From Bernardetia sp963719525 (GTDB taxonomy: Bacteria > Bacteroidota > Bacteroidia > Cytophagales > Bernardetiaceae), in NCBI GenBank assembly GCA_963719525.1, contig CAVRCG010000001.1, positions 1,807,710 to 1,871,709 of the forward strand: a stretch of 64,000 bases of DNA. Direction: 5' to 3'. This document shows, piece after piece, positions 10,393 through 18,893 of the stretch; the first letter of the stretch is position 1, and each line of letters opens with the position of its first letter. Below the pieces are notes generated by a model that worked only from the letters and a program-made list of their open reading frames with translations, was not told the DNA's origin and searched no databases. Both the position numbers and the translations under genes were made by a program.

Positions 10393-11208
10393 ATGAAAAA
10401 AATACTACTAATTCTTTGTGAAGGCGCACACGATGTAGCTTTTTTATACAAAATTCTTCGTTTGAGTTTATCTGCAAAGGATATACAAAGTAAAAAAATC
10501 ACTCAATTTGATTCTAACTTGTCCAATTACTTTATCAATACACTCAAAAATTACAAGTATGAAGAAGGAAATTTGCAAGGAAAACCCAAAATGCCTATTC
10601 CTTTAGAGTTGATTGATGATAATGATAAAATACAGATTTTTATTTATGGATTAGGAGGAGATTCTCAAATCAGAAACTGGCAAAATACCGTTCAAGCCTA
10701 TCAAGATTTGATAAATTCAGAACACCAAAACGAGCAGTATGAAATATCTTTAGCTTTATTTTTTGATGCTGACAAAGAAGGAAACAAACATCGATTGAAA
10801 ACTACACAAAGTTATTTTAGAGAGCTATTACCTGAGCTAGATCAAATAACACTTACAAACAACATTGTTACGACTTCGTCTTATAAAAAAATAGGATTGA
10901 ATATATTCGCTAACGAAAATGGAACTGGAAATTTAGAAAGTATTCTGATTCCTTTAATGAGTGAAGGAAATGAAACTATTTTTCAAGATGCTGCAACTTA
11001 CTTTGATGCAAATTTTGATAAAAAACGAGCAAAAAAGAACAATGCAAAAAAAGAGAAATCAATGATTGGAATAGCAGGTAATTTGCAGTATTCTGGAGTG
11101 GCTAATAATTCAGTTATTCGTCAGTCTGATTATATCACAAAAGAGAAAATAGATAAAAATAAGCAATGTCAGAAAATTATACAGTTTTTTGAGGAATTAT
11201 TAAAATAA
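10393..11208 (+). CDS. TOPRIM-like protein paired with the AAA15 ATPase
   Basis: 271 aa. The start ILLILCEGAHD (Glu10, Asp14) and the later ALFFDADKEG (Asp125, Asp127) fit the Glu plus DxD metal site of TOPRIM nucleases of the OLD/AriB kind. A lysine-rich stretch near residues 210-225 may bind nucleic acid. It starts 17 nt after the ATPase stop, so it is translated with it. In PARIS the TOPRIM subunit is the toxic effector released by the ATPase; whether this pair does the same cannot be seen here. The specific TOPRIM subfamily is not recognised. Confidence 0.75.
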   Translation: MKKILLILCEGAHDVAFLYKILRLSLSAKDIQSKKITQFDSNLSNYFINTLKNYKYEEGNLQGKPKMPIPLELIDDNDKIQIFIYGLGGDSQIRNWQNTVQAYQDLINSEHQNEQYEISLALFFDADKEGNKHRLKTTQSYFRELLPELDQITLTNNIVTTSSYKKIGLNIFANENGTGNLESILIPLMSEGNETIFQDAATYFDANFDKKRAKKNNAKKEKSMIGIAGNLQYSGVANNSVIRQSDYITKEKIDKNKQCQKIIQFFEELLK

Positions 11209-11217
11209 TAGACAAAA

Positions 11218-11252
11218 AAATGCCCTTACTTCTCAATGAAATAAGGGCATTT
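11218..11252. terminator. Bidirectional hairpin terminator
   Basis: Perfect 11-bp arms AAATGCCCTTA / TAAGGGCATTT around a 13-nt loop, with an A-run before and T's after. It sits between the converging TOPRIM and sigma-54 regulator genes. Confidence 0.85.
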
Positions 11253-11275
11253 CGTATTTAGAAAAAATAAACAAA

Positions 11276-12616
11276 TTATTTCTCCAATTCATATTCCTGC
11301 ATCTTTCTATAAAGTGTCGTTAGTCCAATACCTAATATTTTAGCCGTTTCAGATTTATTATTTTCTGTATGCGCCAAAACTCGTTTCATGTGATGTTTTT
11401 CTACTTCAGCAAGACTTGTAAGTGGAGTAATTATGGCTCCATTTGTCGAACCTGTTTGACCAAAAAGTAGAACATCTGTACTGAGCTGATCATCAGACAT
11501 AATAACGGCTCTTTCGATGACGTTTTTGAGTTCTCGTACATTACCTTTCCAGCTATAGGTTTGCAGTTTTTCGATAAAATCGTGGTCAATAATAGGACTT
11601 TTCTTTCCCATTTTGGAAGAAAAATGTTTTACAAAAAAACGTGCAAGTAATTCAATATCTCTTCCTCGTTCAACAAGAGGTGGCAAATGAATTTCGAAGA
11701 CAGCCAAACGATAATATAAATCTAATCTAAACTTTCCTTCTTCTGCTTCCTTCAAAAGTTCACGATTTGTTGCTGCAATAATACGAGTTTGAATTTTGGT
11801 AACTTTCGTATCTCCTACTTTTATAAACTCTCCAGTTTCTAAAAAGCGCAATATTTTAGCTTGAAGCTCTAATGGCATTTCACCAATTTCATCTAAAAAT
11901 ACTGTTCCTCTGTGTCCTTCTTCTAAAAGTCCTTTTTTGTCTTTATTTGCACCTGTAAAAGCACCAGATTTGTAACCAAAAAGTTCGGATTCTAACAAGT
12001 GAGGTGCAAAAGCACTACAGTTAAGTGCAACAAATGCTTCTATTGCTCTATCACTTTCATAATGGATAGCTTGTGCAAAAACTTCTTTTCCTGTTCCTGT
12101 TTCTCCTGTCAAGAGTACAGTTGTAGGAGTTGGAGCTACTCTCTTTGCTAAAGTAATTTGTTGTTTTAGACTATCTGATTCTCCTATTACGGAACTAAAA
12201 CCCATACTACTTTGAGCCTTGTCTGTAATACGGTTTAGGCGTTGTTGAAGTCTAGCTCTTTCAATTCCATTAGCAACCAACGGCAAAAGGCGATCATTAT
12301 CATCACCTTTTGTGAGATAATTGAACGCCCCATTTTGGATAGCTTTTACGCCATCTTTTATAGTTCCGTAAGCCGTAATGACTATTATTTCTGTATTTGG
12401 ATACTTTTCTTTATAGGTTTTGGTAGCTTCTACACCATCTCCATCAGGCAGTTTTACATCAGTCAGAATAAGGTCAAACTCATCTTTCTCTAGTGCCTTA
12501 AATGCTTCTGCTATATTCTTTGCCTGCGTTATTTCGTATCCTTCTAATTTTAAAGTTCTTGTGAAGAGTTTTAATAATTGTTCTTCATCATCAATGAGTA
12601 ATATTGAGCCTTCCAT
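11276..12616 (-). CDS. Sigma-54-dependent response regulator, NtrC family
   Basis: 446 aa with receiver domain (Asp53 in LILTDVKLPDGDG, Lys near 102), an AAA+ sigma-54 interaction domain with Walker A GETGTGKE, the sigma-54 contact loop GAFTGA and Walker B VFLDEIGE, and a Fis-type helix-turn-helix at the end (NNKSETAKILGIGLTTLYRKM). It activates RNA polymerase-sigma54 at target promoters when phosphorylated. Its start overlaps the end of the upstream sensor gene by 26 nt, so the two are translationally coupled. The sensor has no kinase domain, so the phosphate donor must be another kinase, or the pair works without phosphotransfer. Confidence 0.95.
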   Translation of the reverse strand: MEGSILLIDDEEQLLKLFTRTLKLEGYEITQAKNIAEAFKALEKDEFDLILTDVKLPDGDGVEATKTYKEKYPNTEIIVITAYGTIKDGVKAIQNGAFNYLTKGDDNDRLLPLVANGIERARLQQRLNRITDKAQSSMGFSSVIGESDSLKQQITLAKRVAPTPTTVLLTGETGTGKEVFAQAIHYESDRAIEAFVALNCSAFAPHLLESELFGYKSGAFTGANKDKKGLLEEGHRGTVFLDEIGEMPLELQAKILRFLETGEFIKVGDTKVTKIQTRIIAATNRELLKEAEEGKFRLDLYYRLAVFEIHLPPLVERGRDIELLARFFVKHFSSKMGKKSPIIDHDFIEKLQTYSWKGNVRELKNVIERAVIMSDDQLSTDVLLFGQTGSTNGAIITPLTSLAEVEKHHMKRVLAHTENNKSETAKILGIGLTTLYRKMQEYELEK

Positions 12617-13961
12617 TCAAAGTGCTATTAAATTTTTGAGTAGTATTTATAAGTTGATCTATGCGTTGAAGAGATTTTTCATTTTCTTCGTCTTTCTTCC
12701 ATTCTATTAGATTATATTCTAATTGATTGATAAAAGAGTTAGTTTGCATCTGACTAATTTGTGGTTGATTTTCAATCACTTCTTTTACAGTAATGATATA
12801 ACCAGCAAATTGTTTACTGTTGTTTGTATTTGTGTAGAAAGTTTGTTGTGTTACTTGATAAACATATTCTTGTTCTCCATCTTGAATACGTAAAAGTCTT
12901 GAATGTTCTTCATTACTTTCTTGATTTATTAGATTAGTTTGAGATGGTTGTAGAGTATGATTATCAATCGAACGAGGTTTCAATGTAGGCGCAATTAATT
13001 TTCTCATCAAATTACTCTTCAAAGCCATATCAGGTGCATATTTTCCCATCCATTCTTTAGGTTCTCCTATTTGCATCAAATGAGAAAGCAAATCATTGAT
13101 AGCAACAACTTTCAAGTTTTCGTCTAACACCAAAACACCTTCCTGCAACTGGTTCATGACAGCTTGATTATGCTGATTTCTATACATCAATTTGGAAACA
13201 GAAGATTCTTCGTATTCTTTCAAGCGCAATACCATTGTATTAAAAGTAGAGGCAAGCAAACCTAATTCGTCTGTCGATTTAATTTGTAATTGTTGAGAGT
13301 AATCATAATCAGCAACAGCTTGTAACTTTTCTTTAAGGTGTATAAGAGGTCTAGTAATATAAGTAGGGAAATACAAAATAAATACAAATGTAAGTCCTAC
13401 GCTAAGCAAACCTAATGTAATGATGAACAATGAATTATTATCTGCAAGTTCTCTAGCATAAGCATTGCGAGCCAAAACTGCATTTTTATTCAAGCCATAA
13501 ATTATCAAGACTTGATTTTTGACATCTTGATAAGAAGGTTCTATTTTAGTAGAATAAAAAAGGGTAGATAAGTTATTAGTAGCTTGTGCTGTTTCAAAAT
13601 TAGATATATAAGTCGTATATTTTTCGTGCAATGCTGCTACCAAGTCAGCTTCATTATCTTCTGTAATGTTTGTTGCTTGCAAATCAAAATTCTTATTGAA
13701 GTTTGATTTTGCTTTGTTGTAATCTGTTTTTGTTTGAGGAGAATAATTAGGATTAATCAACATTGTTTGCTGTGCTTCTCTAGCTTTATCAAGAGCATTG
13801 AGCATCTCTACAGTATAATCTACTGAAGCAAAATTATCTGCTAAAATGGCTTCCGAACTCTTGTCCAACTTATAGACAGCGTAAGCACCAACGGCTGCTA
13901 ATAGTGAAATCACTACAAACAACAACATTAATCCAGAAAAAAGTTTGGTACGCAGACGCAT
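12591..13961 (-). CDS. Transmembrane sensor with HAMP and PAS domains but no histidine kinase core
   Basis: 456 aa. Order: TM1 (about 8-30), four-helix-bundle extracytoplasmic region (about 31-175), TM2 (about 177-200), HAMP (about 200-250), and a PAS-like domain (about 260-400, EGVLVLDENLKVVAIND). The protein then ends with about 60 mostly helical residues. No His-box, N-box or glycine-rich ATP motifs are present, unlike homologous KinB-type sensors of Bacteroidota in which the HisKA/HATPase region follows the PAS. The stop is overlapped by the regulator start, so the truncation is built into the operon and is not a visible frameshift. Confidence 0.85.
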   Translation of the reverse strand: MRLRTKLFSGLMLLFVVISLLAAVGAYAVYKLDKSSEAILADNFASVDYTVEMLNALDKAREAQQTMLINPNYSPQTKTDYNKAKSNFNKNFDLQATNITEDNEADLVAALHEKYTTYISNFETAQATNNLSTLFYSTKIEPSYQDVKNQVLIIYGLNKNAVLARNAYARELADNNSLFIITLGLLSVGLTFVFILYFPTYITRPLIHLKEKLQAVADYDYSQQLQIKSTDELGLLASTFNTMVLRLKEYEESSVSKLMYRNQHNQAVMNQLQEGVLVLDENLKVVAINDLLSHLMQIGEPKEWMGKYAPDMALKSNLMRKLIAPTLKPRSIDNHTLQPSQTNLINQESNEEHSRLLRIQDGEQEYVYQVTQQTFYTNTNNSKQFAGYIITVKEVIENQPQISQMQTNSFINQLEYNLIEWKKDEENEKSLQRIDQLINTTQKFNSTLNGRLNITH

Positions 13962-14025
13962 AATAAAAGAGTTTAAAAAATTGGTAAGATAGTTTTGTGT
14001 CAGTACTTCTACATGAACACTTCTT

Positions 14026-14211
14026 ATGCCTAAATCAGTTTATGAGCAGAAAATACCTATAAAAGTAGGTTTAAAGGCAATAGTAATGCTTTTTGATATA
14101 AATTCTAAAACAAGAATAGATACTTATTTTTTTCAAAATGGAAGAGTATATTTTCATTTTGGAAAAGAAATAACAAAAATACTGCTTTTTTTGTTGAATG
14201 AAGGTCTATAA
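14026..14211 (+). CDS. Possible 61-aa small protein (doubtful)
   Basis: Lies in the 344-nt space 13962-14305 between the divergent sensor gene and dtd. The frame starts with ATG and has a moderately hydrophobic C-terminus, but there is no clear ribosome site, no recognised family and no partner. The same space also holds a TAnnTTTG box (14250-14257, plus strand) and an imperfect hairpin at 14284-14305 that may end dtd transcription. Treat as unproven. Confidence 0.22.
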   Translation: MPKSVYEQKIPIKVGLKAIVMLFDINSKTRIDTYFFQNGRVYFHFGKEITKILLFLLNEGL

Positions 14212-14305
14212 AAAAAGTCTTAGAAGTGTGTAAAACATAATATTTTAATTACCTTTGTTAAACAAAATAGACTTATATTAGCCTAGCTTAACTGAAAGTT
14301 AGCTT

Positions 14306-14761
14306 TTATATATTGTATTTTTGAGTGTTTATATGAATAGTTACGGGCCCCTCATTGCACAAACTTACTTTCATATCTGCTCCAAAAATACCTGTTTGTA
14401 TGGGTTTTTCTAGTTTATTTTCTATCGCTTTTATCATTTCTTGATAGAGTGGAATAGCAATAGAAGGAGGAGCAGAATCAGTAAAGGAAGGACGATTTCC
14501 TTTTTTCACATTTGCATACAGCGTAAACTGACTAACTAGTAAAATATCAGCTTCTAAATCTTTTACCGAAAAATTCATTTTATTATCTTGGTCAGAAAAA
14601 ATACGAAGTCCAATTATTTTTTTGCTAAGCCATTCAATTGTTTTTGATGTATCAGTACTTGAAATGCCCAAAAATATGAGCAAACCGTCCTTTATTTCTC
14701 CGACTATTTTTTCTTCTACAACAACAGAAGCAGAAGTAACTCGCTGAATAAGTGCTATCAT
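14306..14761 (-). CDS. dtd: D-aminoacyl-tRNA deacylase
   Basis: 151 aa, full family length. It hydrolyses D-amino acids (and glycine mischarged on tRNA-Ala) from tRNA, protecting translation fidelity in the cytosol. Visible family motifs are the N-terminal MIALIQRVTSASV, the SQFTLYA strand and the cross-subunit Gly-Pro motif in the form NEGPVTI (NDGPVT in most members; an Asp-to-Glu change next to the catalytic Gly-Pro). KKGNRPSF is also conserved. The gene stands alone, with the end facing a weak hairpin. Confidence 0.95.
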   Translation of the reverse strand: MIALIQRVTSASVVVEEKIVGEIKDGLLIFLGISSTDTSKTIEWLSKKIIGLRIFSDQDNKMNFSVKDLEADILLVSQFTLYANVKKGNRPSFTDSAPPSIAIPLYQEMIKAIENKLEKPIQTGIFGADMKVSLCNEGPVTIHINTQKYNI

Positions 14762-14957
14762 AATTTAACAAAACGTTTTTATTTTTTTTATCATTTACAA
14801 TGAAATCAGACCAAAACAAATACTAGTTTTATTTTTGTGAAACAATATTGGTGCAACATTGAATTATAGAATAATGTTTGTGGTAAAAAAGTCATTTCAA
14901 TTAAAAAATCTATTAGGAAAATAGTACTACTATTTAATTAACTTATGAACGTTTTTT

Positions 14958-14996
14958 CAAACTATTATCCATTATTATCAATAACAAACTATTATC
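14958..14996. repeat. Direct 12-mer repeat immediately before a start codon
   Basis: CAAACTATTATC occurs at 14958-14969 and again at 14985-14996; the second copy abuts the ATG of the next gene. It could be an operator or leader element; no known factor is implied. Confidence 0.5.
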
Positions 14997-15392
14997 ATGG
15001 CAAAACTCAATCAATTAGAATCGATAAAGACCGAACTAAAAACATTACGTTCGCATGAAGCAAAACTAGCTCATTTTATGAAAATAGATGATGAGGGAGG
15101 CGAGATTAGCTATATGCAGCCCAGTATTATGGGTAATGGAGATTATGGAACACAAATCCGTTTTTATATTCGTGTAGATGAGCTTTATTACTCTGCTTTA
15201 CTTACTCTTCCAAGCGCAAAAAATGTACAGAAAGTACTTCGAAAAGTATGTAGAAAGGGATTTAAGTTTTTGGAAAAAAATGAAGACGACTTACGAATAG
15301 ATTTCTTAGACATCAAACATCCAGACGAACTTCTGACGGTACACAAACGAACGTTAGATGAAGTTTGTAAAGAAAATAATAAGTGGAGATAA
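14997..15392 (+). CDS. Conserved hypothetical protein, 131 aa
   Basis: Soluble, no signal peptide and no membrane segment. Starts with a helical Leu/Lys/Glu segment and then alternates strands and helices, with a basic patch KVLRKVCRKGFKF near residues 84-96. I do not recognise a family. Flanked by dtd (convergent side) and a membrane protein gene downstream (135 nt), with no evident operon. Confidence 0.65.
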   Translation: MAKLNQLESIKTELKTLRSHEAKLAHFMKIDDEGGEISYMQPSIMGNGDYGTQIRFYIRVDELYYSALLTLPSAKNVQKVLRKVCRKGFKFLEKNEDDLRIDFLDIKHPDELLTVHKRTLDEVCKENNKWR

Positions 15393-15527
15393 TGTTTTGT
15401 CTTCTACCAATTCGAAACACCTTAAATTAACACTATTTATTTATGGTGTTTTTTTGTGTTTTAAATGTTCGAATTACCTATATTAAAGTTTGTTTTTAAA
15501 ATTATTGTCTATCCTAACTTTTTTAGC

Positions 15528-16115
15528 ATGCGTTATTTACTTCTACTTTGCTTCTTTTTATTTTCTGGTTTGTCGTATGGCTTTATTCCAAGTGAAAATA
15601 CAAGTACAATTATTCCTATAGCAAAGGAAGGAACAAAGTCTGAAAAAGAACTTAAAAAACAGCAGAGAATAGAACGAAAAGCAGACAAAAAACAAAACAG
15701 ACAACTCAAAAAACAAACGCAAAAATTAAAATGGCAACTCCTCAAAAAAGCCTTTAAAGCACAAAGAGCGAACAAAAAACTTGATAAAAAGAATGAGAAA
15801 GCCAAAAAAGGAGAAAAACCTATCTATTGGGCTTCTTGGGCTTCGGCTTTGTTTGGTCTGACAGCTTTTGGGTTAATTGTACTTAATGAAGCAACGTTTT
15901 TGCTTTCTATTGGATTGTATTTACTTTCTGTATCATTCGGAATAATAGCATTAGTATTAGCAGTAATTGCTTTACAATTTTTGAAAAAGAAAGCAAAAGA
16001 AGGAAACGAAAATTATAACAAAACATTCTCAAAGATTTTGGCAATAGTAGGAGGTATTGCTGGATTCATTACTTTATTTTTCTTTATAGCATTGCTTTAT
16101 GCTTTTGGTATATAA
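15528..16115 (+). CDS. Secreted/membrane protein with basic linker and three membrane segments (DUF4190-like topology)
   Basis: 195 aa from ATG 15528, chosen because it begins a good signal peptide (MRYLLLLCFFLFSGLSYG); an upstream in-frame ATG at 15465 would put 21 non-signal residues in front. After the signal comes a Lys/Gln/Glu-rich helical region of about 70 residues (many KKQ and KKA), then three hydrophobic segments (about residues 100-118, 126-150 and 168-193). The topology resembles small Bacteroidota membrane proteins related to DUF4190. Function unknown. Confidence 0.65.
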   Translation: MRYLLLLCFFLFSGLSYGFIPSENTSTIIPIAKEGTKSEKELKKQQRIERKADKKQNRQLKKQTQKLKWQLLKKAFKAQRANKKLDKKNEKAKKGEKPIYWASWASALFGLTAFGLIVLNEATFLLSIGLYLLSVSFGIIALVLAVIALQFLKKKAKEGNENYNKTFSKILAIVGGIAGFITLFFFIALLYAFGI

Positions 16116-16288
16116 TAAGTAGTTTAATTTTTCCTGCTACGTTCTCTTATTTCACTTTCTTCACTATTGAGTAATTTTACAAAACAATAATCAATTTTCC
16201 CAAAAATTAAGAAGCCAAATGTACAGACTGTTTGTAGAAAGTCGTAATTTTGTCAATTAAGATTTTAATAAATCCTGTCTAAATTATC

Positions 16289-16930
16289 ATGAACTATAAA
16301 TTGTATCGCTACTTATTTTTTGTGCTTCTAAGTTTGGTTGTCAGTACCACTTTTCAAAGCTGTGGAGAAGATGAAATGAGTGAAGAAGAAAAAGCAAAGA
16401 ACACTTTGATTGCTACTTTTGAAAATATTCGTCGCATTTATAGTGAAGAAGGACTTTTGAAAATAAAAGTAGAAGCTCCTTTAGAATATATTTATCAAAA
16501 TCAGGATTTATATTATCCCAAAAACTTTAGAGTTAGTATGTATAATCCAAATGGAGATATTACCACTACTCTCACAGCAGATTCTGGGCGTTTGGAACAA
16601 GTTAGTAAATTATATCACGCTTACGGAAATGTAGAAGTAATTAATCATGAGCAAGAACAAAAAGTAAATACACCAGAACTGCATTGGAATCAGTTTAAGA
16701 GAGAAATCTATACCGAAAAAGAAATTGCTATCAAAACGCCTACTGAAACGCTTTATGGAGTTGGAATGACTTCAAACGAGGAGTTTAGCAAATACAAGAT
16801 AATGAAGCCAACAGGAAGTTTTATCTACAAAGAAAGAAGCGAAGGATTCGAAAAACCTGATAGTACAGAGATGAAAAACAAAAAAGCTAATCCCTATTCA
16901 AAATTTCAACAGGTTGCGCCAATAAATTAA
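16289..16930 (+). CDS. lptC: LPS export periplasmic protein LptC
   Basis: 213 aa. The N-terminus is hydrophobic and contains a lipobox-like FQSC (Cys25), followed by the LptC beta-jellyroll region (EAPLEYIYQNQDLYYPKNFRV, LTADSGRL, YGNVEV). In the Lpt pathway LptC passes LPS from LptBFG to LptA across the periplasm. In many Bacteroidota lptC is followed by a CNNM/CorC gene, as here after a short hypothetical gene, which supports the call. No frame problem seen. Confidence 0.85.
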   Translation: MNYKLYRYLFFVLLSLVVSTTFQSCGEDEMSEEEKAKNTLIATFENIRRIYSEEGLLKIKVEAPLEYIYQNQDLYYPKNFRVSMYNPNGDITTTLTADSGRLEQVSKLYHAYGNVEVINHEQEQKVNTPELHWNQFKREIYTEKEIAIKTPTETLYGVGMTSNEEFSKYKIMKPTGSFIYKERSEGFEKPDSTEMKNKKANPYSKFQQVAPIN

Positions 16931-16990
16931 ACGCTATATAGTAAGAAAGTACTGTATTTTTTGAAGTACAAGAAAATACAAAATTAACAC

Positions 16991-16998
16991 TACCTTTG
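16991..16998 (+). promoter_or_regulatory. Bacteroidota -7 promoter box TACCTTTG
   Basis: Matches TAnnTTTG and lies 30 nt before the ATG at 17028. A clear -33 TTG at the usual distance is not seen. Confidence 0.5.
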
Positions 16999-17027
16999 CC
17001 AAAATTTTTATTTTATAAATTTGTTTA

Positions 17028-17312
17028 ATGAAATTACTCGAAAATATTTTACTAGCTTTTTGTGTTGCTTCTTTAGCAATTGGTGTCCACCAGCTTTATT
17101 ATTACGAAGTAGAAGAAGTATATTGGATTTTGAGCCTTTCTGTATTTTTGTTTTTGGTTTATACGTGGATAAAAAATAAAAACTCGGAGAAAGAGAAAGC
17201 AGAAATCAAGGAAAAGGAAAGCAAAACTACTAGCAAATCAAAGAAGCAGTATGTAGATAAAGAAAGTTCTAATTACACACCACCAAAAAAGAAACGCAGA
17301 AAAAGAAATTAA
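17028..17312 (+). CDS. Small two-TM membrane protein with a basic tail
   Basis: 94 aa: two hydrophobic segments (about 6-25 and 32-48) and then a highly charged cytoplasmic tail ending in PPKKKRRKR. No recognised family. It sits between lptC and the CorC-type gene and has its own TAnnTTTG box. The basic tail may contact membrane phospholipid or nucleic acid; this is only inference. Confidence 0.6.
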   Translation: MKLLENILLAFCVASLAIGVHQLYYYEVEEVYWILSLSVFLFLVYTWIKNKNSEKEKAEIKEKESKTTSKSKKQYVDKESSNYTPPKKKRRKRN

Positions 17313-17357
17313 TTATTTCATACTCTAATCTCTAATTCTCAATCTCCAATCTCTATA

Positions 17358-18659
17358 ATGAACCCTTGGATTCCCATTTTTATATCACTTTTATTTTCGG
17401 CTTTTTTCTCGGCTATCGAAATTGCTTTCATTTCGGCTGACCGTCTGCAACTTGCCTTAAAGCAAAATGAAGGAGGCAGGACAGCAAAACTATTGTATCG
17501 TTTTTATAAAGTAGAAGATTATTTTATCTGTACAACGCTTACAGGAAATACGATTTCACTGGTTTTGTATGGAATTTTTATGGCGCAGGTTTTAGACGAA
17601 TATCTCAAAACATTTTTCTCTGGCTTGCTTCTCAATAATGAAGCACTCGTCGAAACGGCAGTTTTGGGAAGTCAGACCATTTTATCGACAATGCTGGTTT
17701 TGGCAGTAGCCGAATTTTTGCCCAAAAGTATTGCTTTAGCTAGTCCGAATAAGATTATTGAAGTGTTAGTGCATTTTATGAGAGCCGTTTATTTTCTTTT
17801 TTATCCTTTCGTTTGGGTAATTATAAAGTCTGCCAAATGGGTAACGAGAGTAATTTTTAAGATAGAAGATAATAGAGAACTTCCACTGTTAGGGATTTCT
17901 GACCTCAATCATTACATTCAACGTTTTAGTGGTTCGAATGGCGAAAAATCAAATGTAGATGCTGATTTGTTTCAGAATGCAGTAGAGTTCAGAACGCTGA
18001 AAGTAAGAGATTGTATGATTCCTCGTACTGATATTATTTCTATTTCAACGGAGGAAAGCATCGAAAAACTACAGCAATTATTTGTAGAAAGTGGACATTC
18101 AAAAATTATTATTTATAGAGATACTATCGATAATGTAATTGGTTATAGTCACGCTTTACGCCTTTTTGATAATCCAACAACGATAAAGAGTGTAACCGAC
18201 AGTATTTTCTTTGTTCCTGAAACGATGCACACCAACGAGCTGATGATGCGTTTTATTGCTACTCGCAAAAGTATGGCTTTAGTAACAGATGAGTTTGGTG
18301 GAACAGCAGGAATAGTTACGATTGAGGATATTGTGGAAGAAATTTTGGGAGAAATAGAAGACGAACACGATGAAGAAGGTTTGTTTTTTGAGCAAATTGA
18401 TGAGAAAAATTTCTTGCTTCACGCCAGATATGACATTCAAGAACTCAATGAAAAACACAATTGGAAGCTTCCAGAAGGTGATTACGAAACGTTAGGAGGA
18501 TATATTTTGGAAAAACTCGGTACAATGCCAGAAGCAGGAACTCAAATCAAAGATGATAATTTTACTATTTTGGTAAAGGAAATGCAGGGCGCACGTATCG
18601 AAATTGTAGAAATTCGTTTTTATGAAACGCCTCGTTCAGAGGAAGAGAACGAAAATTAA
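17358..18659 (+). CDS. CNNM/HlyC-CorC family membrane protein
   Basis: 433 aa. N-terminal CNNM (DUF21) domain with about four membrane helices (1-190), two CBS domains (about 205-335; first begins VRDCMIPRTDI, second ends with TDEFGGTAGIVTIEDIVEEILGEI), and the C-terminal CorC/HlyC FAD-like domain (about 350-425). The family is linked to Mg2+ or Co2+ efflux; 'hemolysin' is a historical name. Follows a small membrane protein gene by 45 nt of pyrimidine-rich low-complexity DNA. Complete and in frame. Confidence 0.92.
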   Translation: MNPWIPIFISLLFSAFFSAIEIAFISADRLQLALKQNEGGRTAKLLYRFYKVEDYFICTTLTGNTISLVLYGIFMAQVLDEYLKTFFSGLLLNNEALVETAVLGSQTILSTMLVLAVAEFLPKSIALASPNKIIEVLVHFMRAVYFLFYPFVWVIIKSAKWVTRVIFKIEDNRELPLLGISDLNHYIQRFSGSNGEKSNVDADLFQNAVEFRTLKVRDCMIPRTDIISISTEESIEKLQQLFVESGHSKIIIYRDTIDNVIGYSHALRLFDNPTTIKSVTDSIFFVPETMHTNELMMRFIATRKSMALVTDEFGGTAGIVTIEDIVEEILGEIEDEHDEEGLFFEQIDEKNFLLHARYDIQELNEKHNWKLPEGDYETLGGYILEKLGTMPEAGTQIKDDNFTILVKEMQGARIEIVEIRFYETPRSEEENEN

Positions 18660-18718
18660 TAGTAACTGATGTTACAGGTTTGTTAATTAATAAGTTACAT
18701 AAAAACAAAACACTCTTA

Positions 18719-18763
18719 TTTTTCCATAGTGATAGGTTTGCAAACCCTATCACTATGGAAAAA
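18719..18763. terminator. Perfect 18-bp inverted repeat, terminator-like
   Basis: Arms TTTTTCCATAGTGATAGG and its exact complement around a 9-nt loop; the loop region itself extends the palindrome (ggtttgcaaacc). T-rich and A-rich ends let it work in both directions. It is unusually long for a plain terminator. Confidence 0.75.
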
Positions 18764-18893
18764 TGAACATTACCAAATTAACTGTGATAAGTTTTATCTT
18801 TAGTTGAAAAATTTAGTTAATAGAATAATAGAAAATATTTTGGAAAATTATACTACAAAAAAAACATTCGCATTGTCTTTTTTATTAAAGAAA

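Noticed and set aside
12270..12290. REP-like match ACCAACGGCAAAAGG in the sigma-54 regulator
   Set aside because: No palindrome follows; ordinary coding sequence.
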